This document shows, piece by piece, positions 27,172-35,363 of a stretch of 51,333 nucleotides of DNA. How positions within the stretch are numbered: position 1 is the first letter of the stretch; each line of letters opens with the position of its first letter. The notes beneath the pieces were generated by a model. The model was not told where the DNA came from and made no database searches. It worked only from the letters and a program-made list of their open reading frames with translations. The stretch is from an uncultured Clostridia bacterium. GTDB lineage: Bacteria > Bacillota > Clostridia > Oscillospirales > Oscillospiraceae. The DNA lies in NCBI GenBank assembly GCA_946629065.1, contig CAMOXK010000007.1:1-51333 (forward strand). The letters are read 5' to 3'. The position numbers and the translations under genes were made by a program.

Positions 27172-27234
27172 CTACCTCTCGCTGGGACCGGCGTCCTCAC
27201 CGCAAAAGATCCAGTCGTCAATGTCGGTTTCCAT
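27172..27234 (-). CDS. Candidate 20-residue microprotein
   Basis: On the minus strand ATG at 27234 follows AAAGGAGG with a 7-base spacing, an ideal ribosome site in a region without another gene using it. The frame encodes 20 residues, starting METDIDDWIF, containing one Cys and several Asp/Glu, and ends at TAG (27172-27174). It lies convergent to the patB-like gene, 10 bases from its stop. A TAGAAT that could be a -10 box lies about 40 bases upstream, without a clear -35 box. The cluster of stem-loops at 27276-27548 lies further upstream in its reading direction. No family is recognised. Chance cannot be excluded at this length. Confidence 0.4.
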   Translation of the reverse strand: METDIDDWIFCGEDAGPSER

Positions 27235-27275
27235 CGAATTGCCTCCTTTATTTTTTGAATGACCCTTCATTCTAT

Positions 27276-27548
27276 GTGAAAAACCGGCATTGGATGCCGG
27301 TTTTTCCTAAGACGGGTAAAAAATCGCTGAAGGGCGAATCGATAGAGCAGCGGAGGCGCTCGAGGGGGCAAGGCCCCATCGAATCCAATAGCCCGCCGCT
27401 TCGAAAAGCCTTGTTTTGCAAGGCTTTTCGAAAACAGCATTTTGTGTTCGGCCAAAATGCTCGGCGGGAAAGCGCAGTCAAAAAAGTCCTGTCCGGGGAC
27501 TTTTTTGACAAGCTGGTGAAAAACCGGCATTGGATGCCGGTTTTTCCT
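27276..27548. repeat. Stem-loop cluster bounded by two identical hairpin direct repeats
   Basis: The same segment of about 33 bp occurs at 27276-27308 and 27516-27548. Each copy holds the hairpin AAAAACCGGCAT...ATGCCGGTTTTT, shaped like a bidirectional terminator. Between them are CGCTG...CAGCG (about 27325-27352), GGGG...CCCC (about 27364-27377), CCCGCCG (27392-27398) pairing with CGGCGGG (27462-27468) around two further hairpins, TCGAAAAGCCTTG...CAAGGCTTTTCGA (27401-27431) and GCATTTTG...CAAAATGC (27437-27460), and CAAAAAAGTCC...GGACTTTTTTG (27479-27508). This looks like a folded RNA or an inserted structured repeat. No protein is supported. Confidence 0.65.
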
Positions 27549-27558
27549 GTTAAACCTC

Positions 27559-27587
27559 TTGAAACCCCCGAAGCTTTGGGTTATAAT
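27559..27587 (+). promoter_or_regulatory. Sigma-A-type promoter for the PpiC-family foldase gene
   Basis: TTGAAA (27559-27564) and TATAAT (27582-27587) are 17 bp apart. The promoter lies downstream of the stem-loop cluster, so the cluster is not part of the foldase leader. Confidence 0.85.
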
Positions 27588-27628
27588 GCTTTGGATTTCA
27601 TTTTATAGCAAGAAGGAAGAGATCAACT

Positions 27629-29092
27629 ATGAGTGCTTCTACCGAAAGAAAGAACCGGGCCGCGGCCATCGCCGCCGGTACGGACAAAAAGACGCTGGCC
27701 GCCAAGGAGGCGGAGGAAAAAGCCCGCAAGAGCAAGCGGAAATGGATCATCGGCACCATCGCCGTCGTCCTTTGCATCGCGCTGGTGCTGTTCCTCAGCT
27801 CCCCCATCATGTACCGCATCACCACCGCCGAAACCGTTGGCAGCCTGAACTACTCCCCCGCAGAGCTCAACTATTTCCGCGCCAACGCCAAGTCCTCTCT
27901 GGCCGGCTACGGCTATGACAACATCGTCAGCTACTTCGGGCAGGAGACCGCCGACCAGCTGCTGGAAAACGACGTGAACAGCAAGCTGATCCGCAACGCC
28001 GCCCTGGTGAACTATGCCGGCGAGCAGGGCATCAGCCTGAGCGCCGCGGAGAAGAAGGCCGTTGCCGACATGGCCAAGACCCAGATGCAGTATCTGCGTC
28101 AGGGCGCCAAGACCAACGGCGTGAGCCTCTCCACCTACATGAGCTACATCTTCGGCGCCGGTGTCAACGAGAGCGTGATCCGCAGCGCCATGGAGGAAAA
28201 CAGCCTGGCCAGCAAGGCCATGTACAACAAGTTCCTGGAGATGAACTACAGCCCCGAGGAGCTGACCGCCTACTATGAGACCCCCGCTGACGGCGATCTG
28301 TTCACCTATGCCAGCTATCTGGTGACCGCCGAGGAGGGCGCCGACCCCGCCGAGGCCAAAACCGCGGCTGAGGCCCTGGTCGCAAGCTTCCAGGACGGCT
28401 ATGACGGCGAGAGCGATCTTGTCACCGCCTTCAACGAGCTGCTGGCCGAAGATTTCCCCGATGCCAGCGCCACCGAGCGCACCAACATCCTGGGCTCCGA
28501 TCTGGACGCGGATCTGCGTGACTGGCTGATGGACGAGAGCCGCGAGGCCGGCGACATCACCGCCGTCGAGGCGGAAAACGGCTGGAATGTGGTCCTGTTC
28601 CGGGAGCGCAGCGACAACAGCCAGGAGACCGCAGCTGTCCGCCACATTCTGATCAAGGCCGAGGCCGATGAAAACGGCAACTACACCGACGAGGCCAAGG
28701 CTGCCGCCAAGGCCAAGGCCGAGGAGATCCTGGCCGCCTTCCTGGCCGGGGATCAGAGCGAGGAGGAGTTTGCCGTGCTGGCCAGCCTCTACTCCGAGGA
28801 CACCGGCTCCAGCGGCGCAGGCGGCCTCTACACCGGCATTGAGCCGGGCCAGATGGTGCCTGAGTTTGACGAGTTCTGCTTTGCCGAGCACAATCACGGT
28901 GACACCGGTATCGTCTACGGCGACAACGGCGGCTACGCCGGCTACCACATCATGTACTACGTGGGCAAGATGTCCGCCCGTGACGCCAACGCGCTGGATA
29001 ATCTCCGGGGCGACGCGCTGAACGACTGGCTCACCGAGCTCACCCAGGGCATGGAGCGCAATACCCGCTGGGCCTACAAGCTGGTGGGATAA
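27629..29092 (+). CDS. Membrane-anchored PpiC-family peptidyl-prolyl isomerase (PrsA/SurA-like foldase)
   Basis: The product probably helps fold proteins secreted across the membrane. The 487-residue protein has a basic N-terminus (RKSKRKWII), one membrane segment (about 38-58) and an extracytoplasmic chaperone region with SurA-type helices (about 90-310). The parvulin domain runs from about 330 to 455: VRHILIKAEADENGN at the first strand, then FAVLASLYSEDTGSSGAGGL, the MVPEFDEFCF helix and the last strand GYHIMYYVG. The usual parvulin signature is present, so isomerase activity is plausible. The ATG at 27629 follows AAGGAAGAG. It has a membrane anchor rather than the lipoprotein signal of PrsA. 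Confidence 0.9.
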   Translation: MSASTERKNRAAAIAAGTDKKTLAAKEAEEKARKSKRKWIIGTIAVVLCIALVLFLSSPIMYRITTAETVGSLNYSPAELNYFRANAKSSLAGYGYDNIVSYFGQETADQLLENDVNSKLIRNAALVNYAGEQGISLSAAEKKAVADMAKTQMQYLRQGAKTNGVSLSTYMSYIFGAGVNESVIRSAMEENSLASKAMYNKFLEMNYSPEELTAYYETPADGDLFTYASYLVTAEEGADPAEAKTAAEALVASFQDGYDGESDLVTAFNELLAEDFPDASATERTNILGSDLDADLRDWLMDESREAGDITAVEAENGWNVVLFRERSDNSQETAAVRHILIKAEADENGNYTDEAKAAAKAKAEEILAAFLAGDQSEEEFAVLASLYSEDTGSSGAGGLYTGIEPGQMVPEFDEFCFAEHNHGDTGIVYGDNGGYAGYHIMYYVGKMSARDANALDNLRGDALNDWLTELTQGMERNTRWAYKLVG

Positions 29093-29103
29093 GATCGATT
29101 TGG

Positions 29104-29133
29104 AAACGCCGGGGCAATGCCCCGGCGTTTTTC
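29104..29133 (+). terminator. Intrinsic terminator of the PpiC-family gene
   Basis: The hairpin AACGCCGGGGC...GCCCCGGCGTTTTT lies 12 bases after the foldase stop. It ends 12 bases before the tcdA start, so tcdA may depend on readthrough or a promoter inside this gap. Confidence 0.8.
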
Positions 29134-29145
29134 GGAGGTTTTCAA

Positions 29146-29850
29146 ATGGATGAACGTTTTCTGCGCGCCCGGATGCTGCTGGGCGAAGAGGCCATGGAAA
29201 GGCTGCAAAAAAGCCATGTGGCGGTGTTCGGTCTGGGGGGCGTGGGCTCCTGGTGCGCCGAGGCGCTGTGCCGGGCCGGCGTGGGTGAGCTGACCCTCAT
29301 CGACCGGGACCGGGTCAGCGAATCCAACCGGAACCGGCAGCTCTGCGCCCTGGGCTCCACGGTGGGGCTTCCCAAGGCGGAGGTCATGGCCGCGCGTCTC
29401 CTGGACATCAATCCCGACTGCCGCGTCCACCCCATCCTGGGCCACTATGAGGCGGCGGAGCGGGAGCGCTTTCTGGCCGATTACGACTACGTGGTGGACT
29501 GCATCGACCTGGTGAGCTGCAAACTGGATCTGATCCTGAGCTGTCGGGAGCGGGGCATCCCCATCATCTCAGCCCTGGGCACCGGCAACAAGAAGGACGC
29601 CACGCTCCTGCGCCTGGATGATATTGCGAACACCTACGGCTGCGCCCTGGCAAGGGTCATGCGCAAGGAGCTGCGTGCCAGGGGCGTGGAGCACCACCCG
29701 GTGGTTTTCTCCCCGGAGGAGCCCATGAAGCCGGAGCAGCTGGACAGCCCGGACCCAGGGCGGCGCAGTGTGCCCGGCTCTCTGGTCTGGGTCCCCGCCA
29801 CGGCGGGGCTGCTGCTGTGCCAGCATGTGACCCTGGCGCTGATCGCTTGA
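29146..29850 (+). CDS. tcdA: tRNA threonylcarbamoyladenosine dehydratase
   Basis: TcdA (CsdL) uses ATP to cyclise t6A37 of tRNA to ct6A, improving decoding of ANN codons. The 234-residue product is an E1-like ThiF-fold protein: HVAVFGLGGVGSWCAEALCR (nucleotide loop, about 25-44), the Asp of LIDRDRVSESNRNRQL, VVDCIDLVSCKLDLI and the ISALGTGNKKD loop. It is slightly shorter than the E. coli protein (268) and ends at a C-terminal hydrophobic stretch. The ATG at 29146 follows TCGGAGG. Confidence 0.93.
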   Translation: MDERFLRARMLLGEEAMERLQKSHVAVFGLGGVGSWCAEALCRAGVGELTLIDRDRVSESNRNRQLCALGSTVGLPKAEVMAARLLDINPDCRVHPILGHYEAAERERFLADYDYVVDCIDLVSCKLDLILSCRERGIPIISALGTGNKKDATLLRLDDIANTYGCALARVMRKELRARGVEHHPVVFSPEEPMKPEQLDSPDPGRRSVPGSLVWVPATAGLLLCQHVTLALIA

Positions 29851-29852
29851 GA

Positions 29853-29893
29853 GAAAAAACCGCTTCCCTTAAAAAATGGGAGACGGTTTTTTC
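29853..29893 (+). terminator. Intrinsic terminator of tcdA
   Basis: AAAAAACCG and CTCCC-type arms pair across TTCCCTTAAAAAATGGGAG and end in CGGTTTTTTCC. It begins 3 bases after the tcdA stop codon. Confidence 0.8.
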
Positions 29894-29991
29894 CTCTTTT
29901 ATGCAATTTCGAAACCGTTTCGCGGGAAATATCCGGTATTGATCGGAAAACCTGGAATGATTATCTTTTTTCGGTATTTTTCATTTTGGGC

Positions 29992-30016
29992 GGAACTTTC
30001 CCGGTTCTGTAACGTC
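29992..30016 (+). promoter_or_regulatory. Candidate ECF-sigma promoter for the DUF4349 lipoprotein gene
   Basis: GGAAC (29992-29996) and CGTC (30013-30016) are separated by 16 bp. This matches the general -35 GGAAC / -10 CGTC pattern of extracytoplasmic-function sigma factors, and no good TTGACA/TATAAT pair is nearby. It lies 48 bases before the gene. The motif is short, so chance is possible. Confidence 0.4.
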
Positions 30017-30064
30017 TCAGCAGTATCTCAGCATAGCAAATGCAAAAAAAAGGAGGTTTCTCCC

Positions 30065-31078
30065 ATGAAAAAGACGATTTCTCTCATTTTGGCCCTGTTT
30101 CTGCTGCTCTCCCTCTGCGCCTGCGGCAGCGCGCCCGGTGACTCCGCCAAGGCCGCCGCAGGCTCCTACATGGTCGCCGAGGAGGCTGCCTGGCCCGCCG
30201 AGGAGCCCATGGCGGAGACTTCCATGGACTATGACAGTGTAAACGGCCTCTCCCCCGCCGGGGCTCCCCAGGCTGCCGGCGCCGCCGAAAGCGCCCCGGC
30301 CCAGAAGCCGGACAAGATCATCTATTCCGCCAACGTCCAGGTGGAGACCACCGACTTTGACCAGAGCCTGGCCCGGCTCAACGCGCTGGTGGAGGAATAC
30401 GGCGGCTGGGTGGAATCCAGCAGCCTCAACGGCAGCAACTATGTGGACCAGAGCCGCGGGGCCGTCAGCCGCCGCAGCGCCAACTACACCCTGCGCATCC
30501 CCAGCGACCGTTTCCAGGAGCTGATGGGCAGCCTCTCCGACCTGGGCAACGTCCCCTACAGCCACATTTACACCGAAAACGTCACCGCCCAGTACTATGA
30601 CGTGCAGGCCCGCCTCACCGCCTACACCGCCCAGGAGAAGCGGCTCCTGGAGATGATGGAGCTGGCGGAGTCTGTGGAGGACATCATCCTGCTGGAGGAC
30701 CGGCTCACCGAGGTGCGCTACAGCATCGAGAGCCTGCAGACCAGCCTGAACAACTGGGACCGGCAGGTGAGCTTCAGCAGCGTGTACCTGGACCTGATGG
30801 AGGTGCAGGTCTACAGCCCTGAGCCTCAGGTCCAGCCCAGCTACGGCCAGCGTCTTGCCACCGCCCTGAAGAGCGGTCTGCGGGACTTCGGCGACTTCTT
30901 TAAAGAGCTGCTGATCTGGCTTGCCGGCGCTCTGCCCACCCTGCTGCTCCTTGGCGCCATCGCCGCCGTCATCATCGTTGTCACAAGAAAACGGAAAGCG
31001 GCCCGCAAGGCCCGCAGGACGGCCGCCGCTGCCGCGCCCGCTCCCAAAGAGGAGCAAAAGAGCGATACGATCTCCTGA
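30065..31078 (+). CDS. DUF4349-domain lipoprotein
   Basis: The 337-residue product starts at ATG 30065 after AAAAGGAGG. The lipobox LCAC gives a lipidated C20. An A/E/P/M-rich linker follows, then the DUF4349 domain (about 80-265): KIIYSANVQVETTDFDQSLA, a conserved VEEYGGWVESSS, YTLRIPSDRFQELM, the coiled region LTAYTAQEKRLLEMMELAE and VEDIILLEDRLTEVRYSIE. A membrane segment (about 283-308) and a basic, alanine-rich cytoplasmic tail close the protein. The family's function is unknown; its architecture suggests an envelope sensor or scaffold. It is followed at 26 bases by a second lipoprotein gene. Confidence 0.9.
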   Translation: MKKTISLILALFLLLSLCACGSAPGDSAKAAAGSYMVAEEAAWPAEEPMAETSMDYDSVNGLSPAGAPQAAGAAESAPAQKPDKIIYSANVQVETTDFDQSLARLNALVEEYGGWVESSSLNGSNYVDQSRGAVSRRSANYTLRIPSDRFQELMGSLSDLGNVPYSHIYTENVTAQYYDVQARLTAYTAQEKRLLEMMELAESVEDIILLEDRLTEVRYSIESLQTSLNNWDRQVSFSSVYLDLMEVQVYSPEPQVQPSYGQRLATALKSGLRDFGDFFKELLIWLAGALPTLLLLGAIAAVIIVVTRKRKAARKARRTAAAAAPAPKEEQKSDTIS

Positions 31079-31104
31079 CAGAAATCGTATGAAAGGAGCC
31101 TCCC

Positions 31105-31758
31105 ATGAAAAAGCTGATCCCCTTTTTGCTGATCTTTTCCCTGCTGCTGACCGCCTGCGGCGGTGTGGCGCCTCCGGTACAGAGCGAAGCCCAGCCCGCA
31201 AAGGCGGAGAGCACTCCGGCATCCCCCTCCCCTTCGCCGGCGGAAGAGACCCCGGCCCAGGAATTTGAGCTGCCTGTGTTGGGCGACGAGCCTCTGACTC
31301 CGGTGGGAGAACTCCCGGTCCTGGGCAAAGAGGCCGTGACCCTGGACGGCGTCAGCAGCTATCTGCGCCTGACCCTGCCGGAGGGCTGGACCTGGGAGCA
31401 GGCCGGCGGCTCGCAGGAGGGCACGGTCTACGCCCTGTATCCGGAAACCGATCCCGCCTTCAAGGTGGAGCTGCACTACTGGCCGCAGCGCTTCGGCATG
31501 TGCGGCACCGGCGTGACCTTTACAGACTATCTCCTGCCCGATGGAAAGACCGCCAACCTTGCCACGGAGCAGATCGGCGAAGAGCTGATGTGGACCCTGA
31601 TCCTGCCGGAATCCCCCGATTCCTTCACCATCCAGTTTGTCGCCCCCAATGCGCTGTATGAAGCCCACCTGGCAGAGCTGGAGCTGCTGCTCTCCACCCT
31701 GCAGCAGGGCGTGAGGGCGGAGCTGGACGTGGTCCAGCCAAGCACCGTCACCGGCTGA
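31105..31758 (+). CDS. Lipoprotein of unknown function
   Basis: The 217-residue product starts at ATG 31105 after AAAGGAG. The lipobox LLTACGG places the lipidated cysteine at residue 18. A proline, serine and alanine-rich spacer follows (about 22-50), then a single folded domain of about 150 residues beginning SSYLRLTLPEGWTWEQAGG. That opening resembles the start of small lipoprotein domains that follow a fibril-like linker, but I do not recognise the family. It is co-directional with the DUF4349 lipoprotein gene and probably in the same operon. Confidence 0.8.
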   Translation: MKKLIPFLLIFSLLLTACGGVAPPVQSEAQPAKAESTPASPSPSPAEETPAQEFELPVLGDEPLTPVGELPVLGKEAVTLDGVSSYLRLTLPEGWTWEQAGGSQEGTVYALYPETDPAFKVELHYWPQRFGMCGTGVTFTDYLLPDGKTANLATEQIGEELMWTLILPESPDSFTIQFVAPNALYEAHLAELELLLSTLQQGVRAELDVVQPSTVTG

Positions 31759-31779
31759 AAAGCATCGATACAAATACTG

Positions 31780-31812
31780 CCGCCCCGGTCTTTCGACCGG
31801 GGCGGTGCGTTC
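31780..31812. terminator. Hairpin between the convergent lipoprotein and dnaE genes
   Basis: CCGCCCCGGTC (31780-31790) and GACCGGGGCGG (31795-31805) form an 11-bp stem with loop TTTC. The following tract TGCGTTCTTTA is only weakly T-rich, so termination strength is uncertain. Confidence 0.65.
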
Positions 31813-31813
31813 T

Positions 31814-34800
31814 TTATTTGAGGACCACGTTTTCCTCGCCCAGGAGCTCGCGCAGCTCCAGGAGCAGGCCCTCGTGGATGAGGCACCGGGCGCCGATGCG
31901 CTTTTTCTCCTTCTCGCACCAGATGATGAGCTGCCCGTTGCCGGGGAACATGGTGAGCAGCAGCTCGATGCGCCGCAGCATGGGGTCTTCCCGGCTTTTC
32001 AGGCGCAGATAGAGCTTCTGCTCCGCCGCAGGCGCGGCGGGCTCGGGACGGGGCTGGGGCTCATAGCGGGGCGGGCGCTCCCGTACAGGTTCCGGAGCGG
32101 GTCCGGCGGCCTCGGCCTCCGCCAGGGGACGGATGCTGTCCACCATCAGCTGGGGCTCCTTCTCGTCCCGCACGGAGATCCGCCCGCGGATGAAGAGGGC
32201 CGCGTTTTCCTTCAGATAGGAGCCGCCGCTGTCCAGGGCCCGCTGGAAGGCGATGAGTTCCATGCTGCCGCTGTCGTCCTCCAGCATCACATAGCTCATC
32301 AGGGCCCCGTTTTTGGTGGGGCGGGTGCGGATGGTCTGCACCACGCCGGCGATGCTGACATACTGCCCGTCGGCATAGCGGCCGGGGCCGTCGTCGCTGT
32401 CAAAGTCCGCAAGAATAGCCCCGATGGGGGCAACGCCCAGGCGGCGCAGCTTGTCCCGATACTCGTCCATGGGGTGTCCGCTGAGATAGAGGCCGGTGAC
32501 CTCCTTCTCCATGGCCATCAGCTCCCGCTTGGGAAACTCCTCCAGCTCCGGCACCCGGAAGCTGGGAGCTGCGGTCTCTTCTTCGCCAAAACCGCCGAAA
32601 AGGTCCATCTGGCCGGAGATGTTGTCCCGCCGGGAGCGCTGGATCCCGTCCAGCACGCTCTCGTAGACCTGCAGCAGGGCGCGGCGCTTGTAGCCCATGC
32701 TGTCAAAGGCGCCGGCGCGGATCAGGTTTTCCACGGCGCGCTTGTTGAGCTCGCCTCCCGCCATGCGGCTGCAGAAATCCTCAAAGTCCCGGAAGGGGCC
32801 GTTCTTTTCCCGGTCCGCCACCAGGCTCTCGATGGCGCTCCAGCCGATGCCCTTGATGGCCACCAGGCCGAAGCGGATGTGCTGGCCCGCCACGGTGAAG
32901 TTGGCGTCAGACTCGTTCACGTCCGGCGGCAGGATGGCAACACCCAGGTCCTTGCACTCGGCGATATACTCGGCCACCTTGGTGCTGCTGTCCAGCACGG
33001 AGGTGAGCAGGGCCGCCATGTACTCCCTGGGGTAGTGGCGCTTCATATAGGCCGTCCAGTTGGCCACAAAGGCATAGCAGACGGCGTGGGCCTTGTTGAA
33101 GGCGTAGCTGGCAAAATCCAGTATCTCGTCATAGATGCTGTTGGCCACGTCCTCCGGCACGCCCCGGGCCACAGCCCCGTCGATCTGTCTGGCGGGATCG
33201 CCGTGGACGAAGGCCTTGCGCTCGGCATCGATGACGGCGTGCTTTTTCTTGGACATGGCCCGGCGGATCATGTCCGCCTGGCCCAGGGAGAAGCCGGCAA
33301 GCTGCTGGAAGATCTGGATGACCTGCTCCTGATAGACGATGCAGCCGTAGGTGACCTCCAGGATGGGGCGCAGCAGCTCATGCTTGTAGCGCACCTTCTC
33401 CGGGTGCTGGGACCACTCGATGAAGCGGGGGATGGAGTCCATGGGTCCGGGCCGGTAGAGGGCGATGACGGCGGTGATATCTTCAATGCTCTTGGGGCGA
33501 AGCTGGGTGCAGACCCCGGTCATGCCGGTGCTCTCCAGCTGGAAGACGCCGGTGGTGTGGCCCTCGGCCAGCATGCGGAAGGTCTCCTCGTCGTCCTCGG
33601 GGATGCGGTTCACCTGGAAATCCGGCACCCGCTTGCGCACCATTTTGGCCGCGTCCTCCAGGACTGTCAGGTTTCGGAGGCCCAGAAAGTCCATCTTGAG
33701 CAGGCCCAGCTCCTCCAGGGTGGTCATGGGGTACTGGCACACAACACTCTCGTCGTTTTTCGCCAGCGGCACATAGGTGTAGACCGGGTTTTCGGTGATG
33801 ACCACGCCGGCGGCGTGGGTGGAGGCGTGGCGGGGCATGCCCTCCAGGGCCTTCGCCACGTCGATGAGATGCTTGAGCTTCTCATCGGACTCGTACATTT
33901 CCTTGAGGGGCTTTGAGAGGCGCAGGGCCTCCTCCAGGGTGATGTTCAATGCTCCCGGACCGGAGGGCACCTGCTTGGCCACGGCATCGGTCTCCCCGTA
34001 GCTCACGCCCAGGGCCCGGCCCACGTCCCGGATGGCGCCCCGGGCGGCCATGGTGCCGAAGGTGACGATCTGGGCCACATGGTCGTGGCCGTAGAGGCGG
34101 TTGACGTAGTCGATGACCTCGCCCCGGCGGTTGACACAGAAGTCCACGTCGATATCCGGCATGCTCACCCGCTCCGGGTTCAGGAAGCGTTCAAAGAACA
34201 GGGAGTATTTGATGGGGTCCACGTCGGTGATGTGCAGGCAGTAGCTCACCACGCTGCCCGCCGCGCTGCCGCGGCCGGGGCCAACGGGGATGCCGTTGCG
34301 CTTGGCATAGCCGATGAAGTCCGAGACGATGAGGAAGTAGTCCACAAAGCCCATCTTCTCGATCATGCTGAGCTCATAGTCCAGCTGCTTGTGCACCTGG
34401 GGCCGGTCGGGATAGCGCTCGGCAAAGCCCTGCTCACAGAGCTTGCGGAGATAGGCGGCGCTGTCCGTCTCCCCGGTGGGGAGCTTAAAGCGCGGCAGGT
34501 AGTAGTGGCCGAAGGTAAAGTCGAAATGGCAGCGCTGGGCGATCTTCACGGTGTTGTCCGCTGCCTCCGGGTGCTCGGGGAAAAGGGCGCGCATCTGCTC
34601 CTCGCTCTTGAGATAGAGCTCCCGGCTCTCAAAGCGCATGCGGTTGTCCTCATTCACGGTCTTGCCCGTCTGGATGCACATGAGCACGTCCTGGTAATAG
34701 GCGTCGTCCTGCTCGATGTAGTGGGCGTCGTTGGTGAGGGCCAGGGGGATATGGGTCTCTTCGGAAAGGCGGATCAGCTCCTTGGCGGCCTGCTTTTCCT

Positions 34801-35341
34801 CCGGGATGCCGTGGTCCTGGATCTCCAGATAGAAGTTCTCCGCTCCGAAGAGCTCCCGCAGCTCCAGGGCTTTTTTCTTTGCCCGCTCATAGTCCCCATG
34901 CACCAGGGCCTGGGGGATCTCTCCCGCGAGGCACCCGGAGAGGCAGATGAGGCCATCGGCGTGCTCATGCAGCAGCTCCCAGTCGATCCGGGGCTTGATG
35001 TAAAAGCCCTCGGTGAAGCCGCAGGACACCAGATAGCACAGGTTCCGGTAGCCCCGCTCGTTCTGACACAGGAGGATCAGATGGGAATAGTTGTTGTCCG
35101 TGCCGTGCTCCTTCTGGAAGCGGCTCCGGGGCGCCACATAGACCTCGCAGCCGATGATGGGCTGGATCCCCTCGGCGAGACAGGCTTTGTAAAAGGCCAC
35201 CGCGCCGTACATGACCCCGTGGTCCGTGACGGCGAGAGCCGTCTGTCCCAGGGCCTTGGCCTTTTTCGCGATCTGGTCGATGCGGCAGGCCCCGTCCAGC
35301 AGGGAGAACTCGGTATGCACATGGAGGTGGACAAAGGACAT
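31814..35341 (-). CDS. dnaE: DNA polymerase III alpha subunit (DnaE-type)
   Basis: This is a replicative polymerase of the DnaE family. The 1175-residue protein has the N-terminal PHP domain (FVHLHVHTEFSLLDGA, about 1-270), the catalytic palm with the metal-binding PDIDVDF (about 393-399), the fingers region, the little finger, a helix-hairpin-helix (IRFGLVAIKGIGWSAIESL) and the C-terminal OB domain (about 960-1080, VSIAGVVQTIRTRPTKNG). Low-complexity proline-rich sequence (about 1085-1120) comes before the tail domain. The ATG at 35341 follows AAAGGGAGGG. In Firmicutes DnaE works with PolC at the replication fork. It is the last gene of the hprK-murB-rapZ-whiA run; a repeat of about 120 bp separates it from whiA. 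Confidence 0.96.
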   Translation of the reverse strand: MSFVHLHVHTEFSLLDGACRIDQIAKKAKALGQTALAVTDHGVMYGAVAFYKACLAEGIQPIIGCEVYVAPRSRFQKEHGTDNNYSHLILLCQNERGYRNLCYLVSCGFTEGFYIKPRIDWELLHEHADGLICLSGCLAGEIPQALVHGDYERAKKKALELRELFGAENFYLEIQDHGIPEEKQAAKELIRLSEETHIPLALTNDAHYIEQDDAYYQDVLMCIQTGKTVNEDNRMRFESRELYLKSEEQMRALFPEHPEAADNTVKIAQRCHFDFTFGHYYLPRFKLPTGETDSAAYLRKLCEQGFAERYPDRPQVHKQLDYELSMIEKMGFVDYFLIVSDFIGYAKRNGIPVGPGRGSAAGSVVSYCLHITDVDPIKYSLFFERFLNPERVSMPDIDVDFCVNRRGEVIDYVNRLYGHDHVAQIVTFGTMAARGAIRDVGRALGVSYGETDAVAKQVPSGPGALNITLEEALRLSKPLKEMYESDEKLKHLIDVAKALEGMPRHASTHAAGVVITENPVYTYVPLAKNDESVVCQYPMTTLEELGLLKMDFLGLRNLTVLEDAAKMVRKRVPDFQVNRIPEDDEETFRMLAEGHTTGVFQLESTGMTGVCTQLRPKSIEDITAVIALYRPGPMDSIPRFIEWSQHPEKVRYKHELLRPILEVTYGCIVYQEQVIQIFQQLAGFSLGQADMIRRAMSKKKHAVIDAERKAFVHGDPARQIDGAVARGVPEDVANSIYDEILDFASYAFNKAHAVCYAFVANWTAYMKRHYPREYMAALLTSVLDSSTKVAEYIAECKDLGVAILPPDVNESDANFTVAGQHIRFGLVAIKGIGWSAIESLVADREKNGPFRDFEDFCSRMAGGELNKRAVENLIRAGAFDSMGYKRRALLQVYESVLDGIQRSRRDNISGQMDLFGGFGEEETAAPSFRVPELEEFPKRELMAMEKEVTGLYLSGHPMDEYRDKLRRLGVAPIGAILADFDSDDGPGRYADGQYVSIAGVVQTIRTRPTKNGALMSYVMLEDDSGSMELIAFQRALDSGGSYLKENAALFIRGRISVRDEKEPQLMVDSIRPLAEAEAAGPAPEPVRERPPRYEPQPRPEPAAPAAEQKLYLRLKSREDPMLRRIELLLTMFPGNGQLIIWCEKEKKRIGARCLIHEGLLLELRELLGEENVVLK

Positions 35342-35363
35342 GGTATCCCTCCCTTTGGTCGGT

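Noticed and set aside
27276-27548. A CRISPR array, suggested by two identical direct repeats
   Set aside because: There are only two copies, about 240 bp apart, and each is a terminator-type hairpin; no spacers or cas genes.
27276-27628. A riboswitch for the PpiC-family foldase gene
   Set aside because: The TTGAAA/TATAAT promoter lies after the stem-loops (27559-27587), so they are not in the foldase leader.
31805-33916. A 703-codon open frame opposite dnaE
   Set aside because: It has the same shadow composition and no start signal; dnaE on the other strand has clear domains.
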